Below, in pieces: positions 1 to 11,570 of a stretch of DNA of 64,000 nt (positions within the stretch are counted from its first letter, which is position 1; each line of letters opens with the position of its first letter). Origin of the DNA: Clusia tigrina (taxonomy: Eukaryota; Arthropoda; Insecta; Diptera; Clusiidae); contig OV050030.1 of NCBI GenBank assembly GCA_920105625.2, positions 244,063,889 to 244,127,888 of the forward strand, given 5' to 3'. The translations under genes were made by a program, and so were the position numbers. The notes beneath the pieces were generated by a model that was not told the DNA's origin, ran no database searches, and was given only the letters and a program-made list of their open reading frames with translations.

Positions 1-1372
1 TGAGCGATAGCTTAAATTGACAAGATTCTCGAGTACTTTATTGATACAAAATTTCAAGGTTTTATGACGTTCCAATAAAAAGTTACAAGCATTTGTATGT
101 TGCAAAGTTTGATAGGTGTAGGATGTACCGTATAGAAGGTAAGGCCATTTAAAGTTTTATCAGTGTTTGATATGGGACTCAAGGGTAGCATAGCTTTGAG
201 CCATAGCTTAAATTGACAAGAGGCTCGAGTAATTTATTGTTACAAAATTTCAAGGTTTTATGACGCTCCAGTAAAAAGTTACAAGCATTTGTATGTTGCA
301 AACTTGGATAGGTGTAGGACGTACCGTATATAAGTTAGAGCCATTTGAAGTTTTATCAGTGTTTGATTTGGTACTCAAGGGTAGCATAGCTTTGAGCGAT
401 AGCTTAAATTGACAAGATTCTCGAGTACTTTATTGATACAAAATTTCAAGGTTTTATGCCACTCTAGTAAAAAGTGACAAGCATTTGTATGTTGCAAACT
501 CTGATAGGTGTAGGATGTACCGTATAGAAGTTAAGGCCATTTGAAGTTTTATCAGTGTTTGATTTGGGACTCAAGGGTAGCATAGCTTTGAGCGATAGCT
601 TAAATTGACAAGAGGCTCGAGTACTTTATTGTTACAAAATTTCAAGGTTTTATGACGCTCCAGTAAAAAGTTACAAGCATTTGTATGTTGCAAACTTTGA
701 TAGGTGTAGGACATACCGTATAGAAGTTAGGGCCATTTGAAGTTTTATCAGTGATTGATTTGGGACTCAAGGGTAGCATAGCTTTGAGCGATAGCTTAAA
801 TTGACAAGAGGCTCGAGTTCTTTATTGTTACAAAATTTCAAGGTCTTATGAAGCTCCAGTAAAAAGTTACAAGCATTTGTATGTTGCAAACTTTGACAGG
901 TGTAGGATGTACCGTACCGAAGATAGGGCAATTTGAAGTTTTATCAGTGTTTGATTTGGGACTCAAGGGTAGCATAGCTTTGAGCGATAGCTTAAATTGA
1001 GAAGAGGCTCGAGTACTTTATTGTTACAAAATTTCAAGGTTTTATGACGTTCCAATAAAAAGTTACAAGCATTTGTATGTTGCAAAGTTTGATAGGTGTA
1101 GGATGTACCGTATAGAAGGTAAGGCCATTTGAAGTTTCATCAGTGTTTGATATGGGACTCAAGGGTAGCATAGCTTTGAGCGATAGCTTAAATTGACAAG
1201 AGGCTCGAGTAATTTATTGTTACAAAATTTCAAGGTTTTATGACGCTCCAGTAAAAAGTTACAAGCACTTGTGTGTTGCAAACTTTGATTGGTGTAGGAC
1301 GTACCGTATAGAAGTTAGGGCCATTTGAAGTCTTATTAGTGTTTGATTTGGGACTCAAGTGTAGCATAGCTT
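1..1372 (+). repeat. Early in-register stretch of the five-monomer HOR
   Basis: Monomer types follow the same cyclic order as the HOR at 2157-4899. A B-like end (GTTTGATATGGG, AAGGTAAGG) occurs at 1-196 and again at 981-1176, exactly 980 bp apart. A C-type (GTAATTTATTG) occurs at 197 and 1177. A D-type (GATTCTCGAG) occurs at 393. An A-type end (ACCGTACCGAAG) lies in 785-980. The monomer at 1-196 is a chimera with a D-type left part and a B-type right part. The register is then broken, because B recurs at 2549, eight monomers after 981. Confidence 0.75.
589..784 (+). repeat. Representative full-length 196-bp monomer
   Basis: This copy is close to the by-eye consensus. Landmarks by monomer position: GAGCGATAGC 2-11; XhoI site CTCGAG 28-33 overlapping ScaI site AGTACT 32-37; GTTACAAAATTTC 43-55, which includes CAAAA; GACGCTCC 66-73; AAAAAGTTAC 77-86; GCATTTGTATG 89-99; palindrome TTGCAA 100-105; GACGTACCG 122-130; a single TTAGGG 139-144; GGGACTC 174-180; GGTAGCATAGCTT 184-196. 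CpGs lie at 5, 30, 68, 124 and 129. ATAGCTT occurs at both the end and the start of the unit, so consecutive monomers are joined by a 7-bp direct repeat with a 13-bp period. A/T tracts centred near 51 and 61 are about one helical turn apart, with another near 79. Confidence 0.93.
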
Positions 1373-2352
1373 TGAGCGATAGCTTAAATTGACAAGAGGC
1401 TCGAGTACTTTATTGTTACAAAATTTCAAGGTTTTATGACGCTTCAGTAAAAAGTTACAAGCATTTATGTGTTGCAAACTTTGATAGATGTAGGACGTAC
1501 CGTATAGAAGTTAAGGCCATTTGAAGTTTTATCAGTGTTTGATTTGGGACTCAAGGGTAGCATAGCTTTGAGCGATAGCTTAAATTGACAAGAGGCTCGA
1601 GTACTTTATTGTTACAAAATTTCAAGGTTTTATGACGCTCCAGTAAAAAGTTACAAGCATTTGTATGTTGCAAACTTTGATGGGTGTAGGACGTACAGTA
1701 TAGAAGTTAGGGCCATTTGAAGTTTTATCAGTGTTTGATTTAGGTCTCAAGGGTAGCATAGCTTTGAGCGATAACTTAAATTGACAAGAGGCTCGAGTAC
1801 TTTATTGTTACAAAATTTCCAGGTTTTATGAAGCTCCAGTAAAAAGTTACAAGCATTTGTATGTTGCAAACTTTGATAGGTGTAGGACGTACCGTATAGA
1901 AGTTAGGGCTATTTGAAATTTTATCAGTGGTTGATTTGGGACTCAAGGGTAGCATAGATTTGAGCGATATCTTAAATTGAGAAGAGGCTCGAGTACTTTA
2001 TTGTTACAAAATTTCAAGGTTTTATGACGCTCCAGTAAAAAGTTACAAGCATTTGTGTGTTGCAAACTTTGATAGGTGTAGGACGTACCGTATAGAAGTT
2101 AGGGCAATTTGAAGTCTTATTAGTGTTTGATTTGGGACTCAAGGGTAGCATAGCTTTGAGCGATAGCTTAAATTGACAAGAGGCTCGAGTACTTTATTGT
2201 TACAAAATTTCAAGGTTTTATGACGCTCCAGTAAAAAGTTACAAGCATTTCTGTGTTGCAAACTTTGATAGGTGTAGGACGTACCGTATATAAGTTAGAG
2301 CCATTTGAAGTTTTATCAGTGTTTGATTTGGGACTCAAGGGTAGCATAGCTT

Positions 2353-3332
2353 TGAGCGATAGCTTAAATTGACAAGATTCTCGAGTACTTTATTGATACA
2401 AAATTTCAAGGTTTTATGACACTCCAGTAAAAAGTGACAAGCATTTGTAGGTTGCAAACTTTGACAGGTGTAGGATGTACCGTACCGAAGATAGGGCAAT
2501 TTGAAGTTTTATCAGTGTTTGATTTGGGACTCAAGGGTAGCATAGCTTTGAGCGATAGCTTAAATTGAGAAGAGGCTCGAGTACTTTATTGTTACAAAAT
2601 TTCAAGGTTTTATGACGTTCCAATAAAAAGTTACAAGCATTTATATGTTGCAAAGTTTGATAGGTGTAGGATGTACCGTATAGAAGGTAAGGCCATTTGA
2701 AGTTTTATCAGTGTTTGATATGGGACTCAAGGGTAGCATAGCTTTGAGCGATAGCTTAAACTGACAAGAGGCTCGAGTAATTTATTGTTACAAAATTTCA
2801 AGGTTTTATGACGCTCCAGTAAAAAGTTACAAGCATTTGTATGTTGCAAACTTGGATAGGTGTAGGACGTACCGTATAGAAGTTAGAGCCATTTGAAGTT
2901 TTATCAGTGTTAGATTTGGTACTCAAGGGTAGCATAGCTTTGAGCGATAGCTTAAATTGACAAGATTCTCGAGTACTTTATTGATACAAAATTTCAAGGT
3001 TTTATGACACTCCAGTAAAAAGTGACAAGCATTTGTATGTTGCAAACTTTGATAGGTGTAGGATGTACCGTATAGAAGTTAAGGCCATTTGAAGTTTTAT
3101 CAGTGTTTGATTTGGGACTCAAGGGTAGCATAGCTTTGAGCGATAGCTTAAATTGACAAGAGGTTCGAGTACTTTATTGTTACAAAATTTCAAGGTTTTA
3201 TGACGCTCCAGTAAAAAGTTACAAGCATTTGTGTGTTGCAAACTTTGATAGGTGTAGGACGTACCGTATATAAGTTAGAGCCATTTGAAGTTTTATCCGT
3301 GTTTGATTTGGGACTCAAGGGTAGCATAGCTT
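2353..3332 (+). repeat. Five-monomer higher-order repeat, copy 1 (980 bp)
   Basis: Monomers A-E start at 2353, 2549, 2745, 2941 and 3137. A carries GATTCTCGAG, AAGTGACAAG, TTGACAGG and ACCGTACCGAAG. B carries GAGAAGAGG, CAATAAAAAG and AAGGTAAGG. C carries AAACTGACAAG, GTAATTTATTG and TTGGATAGG. D carries GATTCTCGAG and GTTAAGGCC. E carries GTGTGTTGC and GTATATAAG. An E-type monomer also precedes it at 2157. Confidence 0.88.
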
Positions 3333-4312
3333 TGAGCGATAGCTTAAATTGACAAGATTCTCGAGTACTTTATTGATACAAAATTTCAAGGTTTTATGAC
3401 ACTCCAGTAAAAAGTGACAAGCATTTGTATGTTGCAAACTTTGACAGGTGTAGGATGTACCGTACCGAAGATAGGGCAATTTGAAGTTTTATCAGTGTTT
3501 GATTTGGGACTCAAGGGTAGCATAGCTTTGAGCGATAGCTTAAATTGAGAAGAGGCTCGAGTACTTTATTGTTACAAAATTTCAAGGTTTTATGACGTTC
3601 CAATAAAAAGTTACAAGCATTTATATGTTGCAAAGTTTGATAGGTGTAGGATGTACCGTATAGAAGGTAAGGCCATTTGAAGTTTTATCAGTGTTTGATA
3701 TGGGACTCAAGGGTAGCATAGCTTTGAGCGATAGCTTAAACTGACAAGAGGCTCGAGTAATTTATTGTTACAAAATTTCAAGGTTTTATGACGCTCCAGT
3801 AAAAAGCTACAAGCATTTGTATGTTGCAAACTTGGATAGGTGTAGGACGTACCGTATAGAAGTTAGAGCCATTTGAAGTTTTATCAGTGTTTGATTTGGT
3901 ACTCAAGGGTAGCATAGCTTTGAGCGATAGCTTAAATTGACAAGATTCTCGAGTACTTTATTGATACAAAATTTCAAGGTTTTATGACACTCCAGTAAAA
4001 AGTGACAAGCATTTGTATGTTGCAAACTTTGATAGGTGTAGGATGTACCGTATAGAAGTTAAGGCCATTTGAAGTTTTATCAGTGTTTGATTTGGGACTC
4101 AAGGGTAGCATAGCTTTGAGCGATAGCTTAAATTGACAAGAGGCTCGAGTACTTTATTGTTACAAAATTTCAAGGTTTTATGACGCTCCAGTAAAAAGTT
4201 ACAAGCATTTGTGTGTTGCAAACTTTGATAGGTGTAGGACGTACCGTATATAAGTTAGAGCCATTTGAAGTTTTATCAGTGTTTGATTTGGGACTCAAGG
4301 GTAGCATAGCTT
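3333..4312 (+). repeat. Five-monomer higher-order repeat, copy 2 (980 bp)
   Basis: This repeats 2353-3332 in the same A-B-C-D-E order with only scattered single-base differences. Examples are GAGGCTCGAG instead of GAGGTTCGAG in E and ATCAGTG instead of ATCCGTG at the end of E. The marker TTGACAGG is at 2461 and 3441. Confidence 0.88.
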
Positions 4313-4899
4313 TGAGCGATAGCTTAAATTGACAAGATTCTCGAGTACTTTATTGATACAAAATTTCAAGGTTTTATGACACTCCAGTAAAAAGTGACAA
4401 GCATTTGTATGTTGCAAACTTTGACAGGTGTAGGATGTACCGTACCGAAGATAGGGCAATTTGAAGTTTTATCAGTGTTTGATTTGGGACTCAAGGGTAG
4501 CATAGCTTTGAGCGATAGCTTAAATTGAGAAGAGGCTCGAGTACTTTATTGTTACAAAATTTCAAGGTTTTATGACGTTCCAATAAAAAGTTACAAGCAT
4601 TTGTATGTTGCAAAGTTTGATAGGTGTAGGATATACCGTATAGAAGGTAAGCCATTTGAAGTTTTATCAGTGTTTGATATGGGACTCAAGGGTAGCATAA
4701 CTTTGAGCGATAGCTTAAATTGACAAGAGGCTCGAGTAATTTATTGTTACAAAATTTCAAGGTTTTATGACGCTCCAGTAAAAAGTTACAAGCATTTGTA
4801 TGTTGCAAACTTGGATAGGTGTAGGACGTACCGTATAGAAGTTAGGGCCATTTGAAGTTTTATCAGTGATTGATTTGGGACTCAAGGGTAGCATAGCTT
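4313..4899 (+). repeat. Five-monomer higher-order repeat, partial copy 3
   Basis: A-, B- and C-type monomers start at 4313, 4509 and 4704, and the marker TTGACAGG is at 4421. The B unit is 195 bp because of a one-base deletion. The C unit ends in a different variant (GTGATTGATTTGGG), so the HOR order is lost from about 4840. Confidence 0.82.
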
Positions 4900-5531
4900 T
4901 GAGGGATAGCTTAAATTGACAAGAGGCTCGAGTTCTTTATTGTTACAAAATTTCAAGGTCTTATGACGCTCCAGTAAAAAGTTACAAGCATTTGTATGTT
5001 GCAAACTTTGATAGGTGTAGGACGTACCATATAGAAGTTAGGGCCATTTGAAGTTTTATCAGTGTTTGATTTGGGACTCAAGTGTAGCATAGCTTTGAGC
5101 GATAGCTTAAATTGACAAGAGGCTCGAGTACTTTATTGTTACAAAATTTCAAGGTTTTATGACGCTCCAGTAAAAAGTTACAAGCATTTGTGTGTTGCAA
5201 ACTTTGATAGGTGTAGGACGTACCGTATAGAAGTTAGGGCCATTTGAAGTCTTATTAGTGTTTGATTTGGGACTCAAGTGTAGCATAGCTTTGAGCGATA
5301 GCTTAAATTGACAAGAGGCTCGAGTACTTTATTGTTACAAAATTTCAAGGTTTTATGACGCTCCAGTAAAAAGTTACAAGCATTTGTGTGTTGCAAACTT
5401 TGATAGGTGTAGGACGTACCGTATATAAGTTAGAGCCATTTGAAGTTTTATGAGTGTTTGATTTGGGACTCAAGGGTAGCATAGCTTTGAGCGATAGCTT
5501 AAATTGACAAGATTCTCGAGTACTTTATTGA

Positions 5532-5923
5532 TACAAAATTTCAAGGTTTTATGACACTCCAGTAAAAAGTGACAAGCATTTGTATGTTGCAAACTTTGAT
5601 AGGTGTAGGATGTACCGTATAGAAGTTAAGGCCATTTGAAGTTTTATCAGTGTTTGATTTGGGACTCAAGGGTAGCATAGCTTGGAGCGATAGCTTAAAT
5701 TGACAAGAGGCTCGAGTACTTTATTGTTACAAAATTTCAAGGTTTTATGACGCTCCAGTAAAAAGTTACAAGCATTTGTATGTTGCAAACTTTGATCGGT
5801 GTAGGACGTACAGTATAGAAGTTAGGGCCATTTGAAGTTTTATCAGTGTTTGATTTGGGACTCAAGGGTAGCATAGCTTTGAGCGATAGCTTAAATTGAC
5901 AAGAGGCTCGAGTACTTTATTGT
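5532..5923 (+). repeat. Dimer tandem duplication, copy 1 (392 bp)
   Basis: The segment containing GACACTCC, GTTAAGGCC, the rare CTTGGAGCGATAG at about 5681 and GATCGGTGTAGG with ACAGTATAG is repeated immediately to the right with a 392-bp offset (two monomers). Confidence 0.87.
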
Positions 5924-6315
5924 TACAAAATTTCAAGGTTTTATGACACTCCAGTAAAAAGTGACAAGCATTTGTATGTTGCAAACTTTGATAGGTGTAG
6001 GATGTACCGTATAGAAGTTAAGGCCATTTGAAGTTTTATCAGTGTTTGATTTGGGACTCAAGGGTAGCATAGCTTGGAGCGATAGCTTAAATTGACAAGA
6101 GGCTCGAGTACTTTATTGTTACAAAATTTCAAGGTTTTATGACGCTCCAGTAAAAAGTTACAAGCATTTGTATGTTGCAAACTTTGATCGGTGTAGGACG
6201 TACAGTATAGAAGTTAGGGCCATTTGAAGTTTTATCAGTGTTTGATTTGGGACTCAAGGGTAGCATAGCTTTGAGCGATAGCTTAAATTGACAAGAGGCT
6301 CGAGTACTTTATTGT
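5924..6315 (+). repeat. Dimer tandem duplication, copy 2 (392 bp)
   Basis: Copy of 5532-5923. It shares the rare CTTGGAGCG (at about 6073) and GATCGGTG variants. Similarity ends near 6333, where GACACTCC in copy 1 aligns to GACGCTCC. Confidence 0.87.
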
Positions 6316-7054
6316 TACAAAATTTCAAGGTTTTATGACGCTCCAGTAAAAAGTTACAAGCATTTGTATGTTGCAAACTTTGATAGGTGTAGGACATACC
6401 GTATAGAAGTTAGGGCCATTTGAAGTTTTATCAGTGATTGATTTGGGACTCAAGGGTAGCATAGCTTTGAGCGATAGCTTCAATTGACAAGAGGCTCGAG
6501 TACTTTATTGTTACAAAATTTCAAGGTTTTATGACGCTCCAGAAAAAGTTACCAGCGTTTGTATGTTGCAAACTTTGATAGGTGTAGGACGTACCGTATA
6601 GAAGTTAGGGCCACTTGAAGTTCTATCAGTGTTTGATTTGTGACTCAAGGGTAGCATAGCTTTCAGCGATAGCTTAAATTGACAAGATGGTCGAGTACTT
6701 TATTGTTACAAAATTTCAAGATTTTATGACGCTCGAGTAAAAAGTTACAAGCATTTGTATGTTGCAAACTTTGATAGGTGTAGGACGTACTGTATAGAAG
6801 TTAGGGCCATTTGAAGTTTTATCAGTGTTTGATTCGTGACTCAAGGGTAGCATAGCTTTGAGCGATAACTTAAATTGACCAGAGGCTCGAGTACTTTATT
6901 GTTATAAAATTTCAAGGTTTTATGACGCTCCAGTAAAAAGTTACAAGCATTTGTATGTTGCAAACTTTGATAGGTATAGGATGCACCGTATAGAAGTGAG
7001 GGCCATTTGAAGTTTTATCAGTGTTTGATTTGAGATTCAAGGGTAGCATAGCTT

Positions 7055-7108
7055 TGAGCGATAGATTAAATTCACAAGAGGCTCGAGCACTCAAGGGTAG
7101 CATAGCTT
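7055..7108 (+). repeat. First 54-bp truncated monomer in the window
   Basis: The unit keeps monomer positions 1-36 and 179-196 and lacks 142 bp. In a normal monomer ACT occurs at 35-37 and 177-179; the junction reads CTCGAGCACTCAAGGG with a single ACT, which is what deletion between two ACT microhomologies would leave. The unit carries the GATTAAATTCACAAG variant. Confidence 0.9.
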
Positions 7109-8169
7109 CGAGCGATAGCTTAAATTGACAAGAGGCTTGAGTACTTTATTGCTACAAAATTTCAAGGTTTTATGACGCTCCAGTAAAAAGTTACAAGCAT
7201 TTGTATGTTGCAAACTTTGATAGGTATAGGATGCACCGTATAGGAGTTAGGGCCATTTGAAGATTTATCAGTGTTTGATTTGAGATTCAAGAGTAGCATA
7301 GCTTTGAGCGATAGCTTAAATTGACAAGAGGCTCGAGTACTTTATTGTTACAAAATTTCAAGGTTTTATGACCCTCCAGTAAAAAGTTACAAGCATTTGT
7401 ATGTTGCAAACTTTGATAGATGAAGGACGTACCGTATAGAAGTTAGGGCCATTTGAAGTTTTATCAGTGTTTGATTTGGGACTCAAGGGTAGCATAGCTT
7501 TGAGCGATAGATTAAATTGAAAAGAGGCTCGAGTACTTTATTGTTACAAAATTTCAAGGTTTTATGACGCTCCAGTAAAAAGTTACAAGCATTTGTATGT
7601 TGCAAGCGTTGATAGGTGTAGGACGTACCGTATAAAATTAGGGCCATTTGAAGTTTTATTAGTGTTTGATTTGGGACTCAAGGGTTGCATAGCTTTGAGC
7701 GATAACTTAAATTGACAAGAGGCTCGAGTACTTTATTGTTACAAAATTTCAAGGTTTTATGACGCTCCAGTAAAAAGTTACAAGCATTTCTAAGTTGCAA
7801 ACTTTGATAGGTGTAGGACGTACCGTATAGAAGTTAGGGCCATTTGAAGTTTCATCCGTGTTTGATTTGGGACTCAAGGGTAGCATAGCTTTGAACGATA
7901 GCTTAAATTGACAAGAGGCTCGAGTACTTTATTGTTACAAACTTTCAAGGTTTTATGACGCTCCAGTAAAAAGTTACAAGCATTTGTATGTTGCAAACTT
8001 TGATAGGTGTAGGCCGTACCGTAGCACCATTTGAAGTTTTATCAGTGTTTGATTTGGGACTCAAGGGTAGCATAGCTTTAAGCGATAGCTTAGATTGACA
8101 AGAGGCTCGAGTACTTTATTGTTATAAAATTTCAAGGTTTTATGACGCTCCAGTAAAAAGTTACAAGCA

Positions 8170-8990
8170 TTTGTATGTTGGAAACTTTGATAGGTGTAGG
8201 ACATACCGTATAGAAGTTAGGGCCATTTGAAGATTTATCAGTTATTGATTTGGGACTCAAGGGTAGCATAGCTTTGAGCGATAGCTTAAATTGACTAGAG
8301 GCTCGAGTACTTTATTGTTACAAAATTTCAAGGTTTTATCACGCTGCAGTAAAAAGTTTCAAGCATCTGTATGTTGGAAACTTTGATAGGTGTATGATAT
8401 ACCGTATAGAAGTTAGGGCCTTTTGAAGATTTATCAGTTATTGATTTGGGACTCAAGGGTAGCATAGCTTTGAGCGATAGCTTAAATTGACTAGAGGCTC
8501 GAGTACTTTATTGTTACAAAATTTCAAGGTTTTATGACGCTGCAGTAAAAAGTTACAAGCATTTGTATGTTGCAAACTTTGATAGGTGTAGGACGTACCG
8601 TTAGGGCAATTTGAAGTTTTATCAGTGTTTGATTTGGGACTCAAGGGTAACATAGCTTTGAGCGATAGCGTAAATTGACAAGAGGCTCCAGTACTTTACT
8701 GTTACAAAATTTCAAGGTTTTATGACGCTCCAGTAAAAAGTTACAAGCATTTGTATGTTGCAAACTTTGATAGGTGTTGGACGTACCGTATAGAAGTTAG
8801 GGCCATTCGCAGTTATATCAGTGTTTGAGTTGGCACTCAAGGGTAGCATAGCTTTGGCGCGATAACTTAAATTGACAAGAGGCTCGAGTACTTTATTGTT
8901 ACAAAATTTCAAGGTTTTATGACGCTCCAGTAAAAAGTTACAAGCATTTGTATGTTGCAAACTTTGATAGGTATAGGATGCACCGTATAG
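8170..8990 (+). repeat. Segmental duplication, offset 3914, copy 1
   Basis: About four monomers carrying GAAGATTTATCAGTTATTG, ACTAGAGGC, GCTGCAG, the 8-bp-deleted ACCGTTAGGGCAA, GGCTCCAGTACTTTACTG, ATTCGCAG and TTTGGCGCGATAAC recur in the same order 3914 bp downstream. Ends are approximate. Copy 1 has small differences such as TTATCACGCTGC and AAGCATCTG. Confidence 0.75.
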
Positions 8991-9051
8991 AAGAGAGGGC
9001 CATTTGAAGTTTTATCAGTGTTTGATTTGAGATTCAAGGGTAGCATAGCTT

Positions 9052-9105
9052 TGAGCGATAGATTAAATTCACAAGAGGCTCGAGCACTCAAGGGTAGCAT
9101 AGCTT
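9052..9105 (+). repeat. 54-bp truncated monomer
   Basis: Junction CGAGCACTCAAGG, with the same TTCACAAG variant as the unit at 7055. It is probably a copy of that unit, because the flanking full-length monomers also match. Confidence 0.88.
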
Positions 9106-9497
9106 TGAGCGATAGCTTAAATTGACAAGAGGCTCGAGTACTTTATTGTTACAAAATTTTAAGGTTTTATGACCCTCCAGTAAAAAGTTACAAGCATTTG
9201 TATGTTGCAAACTTTGATAGGTGTAGGACGTACCGTATAGAAATTAGGGCCATTTGAAGTTTTATTAGTGTTTGATTTGGGACTCAAGGGTAGCATAGCT
9301 TTGAGCGATAGCTTAAATTGACAAGAGGCTCGAGTACTTTATTGTTACAAAATTTCAAGGTTTTATGACGCTCCAGTAAAAAGCTACTAGCATTTGTATG
9401 TTGCAAACTTTGATAGGTGTAGGAGGTACCGTATAGAAGTTAGGGCCATTTGAAGTTTTATCAGTGTTTGATTTGGGACTCAAGGGTAGCAGAGCTT

Positions 9498-9551
9498 TGA
9501 GCGATAAATTAAATTGACAAGAGGCTCGAGTACTCAAGGGTAGCATAGCTT
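9498..9551 (+). repeat. 54-bp truncated monomer
   Basis: Junction CTCGAGTACTCAAGGG. This is the form closest to a simple deletion of the consensus, with T retained before ACT. The body reads GATAAATTAAATTGAC. Confidence 0.9.
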
Positions 9552-9747
9552 TGAGCGATAGCTTAAATTGACAAGAGGCGCGAGTACTTTATTGTTACAA
9601 AATTTCAAGGTTTTATGACGCTCCAGTAAAAAGTTACAAGCATTTGTATGTTGCAAACTTTGTTAGATGTAGGACGTACCGTATAGAAGTTAGGGCCATT
9701 TGAAGTTTTATCAGTGTTTGATTTGGGACTCAAGGGAAGCAGAGCTT

Positions 9748-9801
9748 TGAGCGATAAATTAAATTGACAAGAGGCTCGAGTACTCAAGGGTAGCATAGCT
9801 T
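9748..9801 (+). repeat. 54-bp truncated monomer, adjacent copy
   Basis: Same GATAAATTAAATT body and CTCGAGTACTCAAGGG junction as the unit at 9498, exactly 250 bp away (one full monomer plus 54 bp). This indicates a 250-bp tandem duplication. Confidence 0.9.
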
Positions 9802-11570
9802 TGAGCGATAGCTTAAATTGACAAGAGGCTCGAGTACTTTATTGTTACAAAATTTCAAGGTTTTATGACGCTCCAGTAAAAAGTTACAAGCATTTGTATG
9901 TTGCAAACTTTGTTAGATGTAGGACGTACCGTATAGAAGTTAGGGCCATTTGAAGTTTTATCAGTGTTTGATTTGGGACTCAAGGGTAGCATAGCTTTGA
10001 GCGATAGCTTAAATTGACTAGAGGCTCGAGTACTTTATTGTTACAAAATTTCAAGGTTTTATGACGCTGCAGTAAAAAGTTACAAGCATTTGTATGTTGG
10101 AAACTTTGATAGGTGTATGACATACCGTATAGAAGTTAGGGCCATTTAAAGATTTATCAGTTATTGATTTGGGACTCAAGGGTAGCATAGCTTTGAGCGA
10201 TAGCTTAAATTGACTAGCGGCTCGAGTACTTTATAGTTACAAAATTTCAAGGTTTTATGACGCTGCAGTAAAAAGTTACAAGCATTTGTATGTTGCAAAC
10301 TTTGATAGGTGTAGGACGTACCGTTAGGGCAATTTGAAGTTTTATCAGTGTTTGATTTGGGACTCAAGGGTAACATAGCTTTGAGCGATAGCGTAAATTG
10401 ACAAGAGGCTCCAGTACTTTACTGTTACAAAATTTCAAGGTTTTATGACGCTTCAGTAAAAAGTTACAAGCATTTGTAGGTTGCAAACTTTGATAGGTGT
10501 AGGACGTACCGTATAGAAGTTAGGACCATTTGAAGTTTTATCAGTGTTTGATTTAGGACTCAAAGTTAGCACAGCTTTGAGCGATACCTTAAATTGACAA
10601 GAGTCTCGAGTACTTTATTGATAGAAAATTTCAAGGTTTTATGATGCTCCAGTAAAAAGTTACAAGCATTTGTATGTTGCAAACTTTGATAGGTGTAGGA
10701 CGTACCGTATAGAAGTTAGGGCCATTTGAAGTTTTATCAGTGTTTGATTTTGGACTCAAGGGTAGCATAGCTTTGAGCGATAGCTTCAATTGACAAGAGG
10801 CTCGAGTACTTTATTGTTACAAAGTTTCAAGGTTTTATGACGCACCAGAAAAAGTTACAAGCATTTGTATGTTGCAAACTTTGATAGGTGTAGGACGTAT
10901 CGTATAGAAGTTAGGGCCATTTGAAGTTCTATCAGTGTTTGATTTGGGACTCAAGGGTAGCATAGCTTTCAGCGATAGCTTAAATTGACAAGAGTGTCGA
11001 GTACTTTATTGTTACAAAATTTCAAGGTTTTATGACGCTCCAGTAAAAAGTTATAGCATTTGTATGTTGCAAACTTTGATAGGTGTAGGACGTACCGTAT
11101 AGAAGTTGGGGCCATTTGAAGTTTTATCAGTGTTTGATTTGGGACTCAAAGGTAGCATAGCTTTGAGCGATAGCTTAAATTGACAAGAGGCTCGAGTACT
11201 TTATTGTTACAAAATTTCAAGGTTTTATGACGCTCCAGTAAAAAGTTACAAGCATTTGTATGTTGCAAACTTTGATAGGTGTAGGACGTACTGTATAGAA
11301 GTTAGGGCCATTTGAAGTTTTATCAGTGTTTGATTCGGGACTCAAGGGTAGCATAGCTTTGAGCGATAACTTAAATAAACCAGAGGCTCGAGTACTTTAT
11401 TGTTATAAAATTTCAAGGTTTTATGACGCTCCAGTAAAAAGTTACAAGCATTTGTATGTTGCAAGCTTTGATAGGTGTAGGACGTACCGTATAGAAGTTG
11501 GGGCCATTTGAAGTCTTATCCGTGTTTGATTTGGGACTGAAAGGTAGCATAGCTTTGAGCGATAGCTTAA

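Larger units (their letters stand above)
1..7054 (+). repeat. Domain 1: full-length monomers only
   Basis: There are 36 consecutive monomers with no truncated unit. The length is 36 x 196 minus two single-base deletions: one in a G run near 4650 (AAGGCC reads AAGCC) and one near 6542 (AGTAAAAA reads AGAAAAA). Diagnostic variants of this domain are GATTCTCGAG, GATGTACCG, CAATAAAAAG, TTGGATAGG and ACCGTACCGAAG. These are rare or absent further right, so the domain has homogenised separately. No gene or regulatory element is apparent. Confidence 0.92.
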
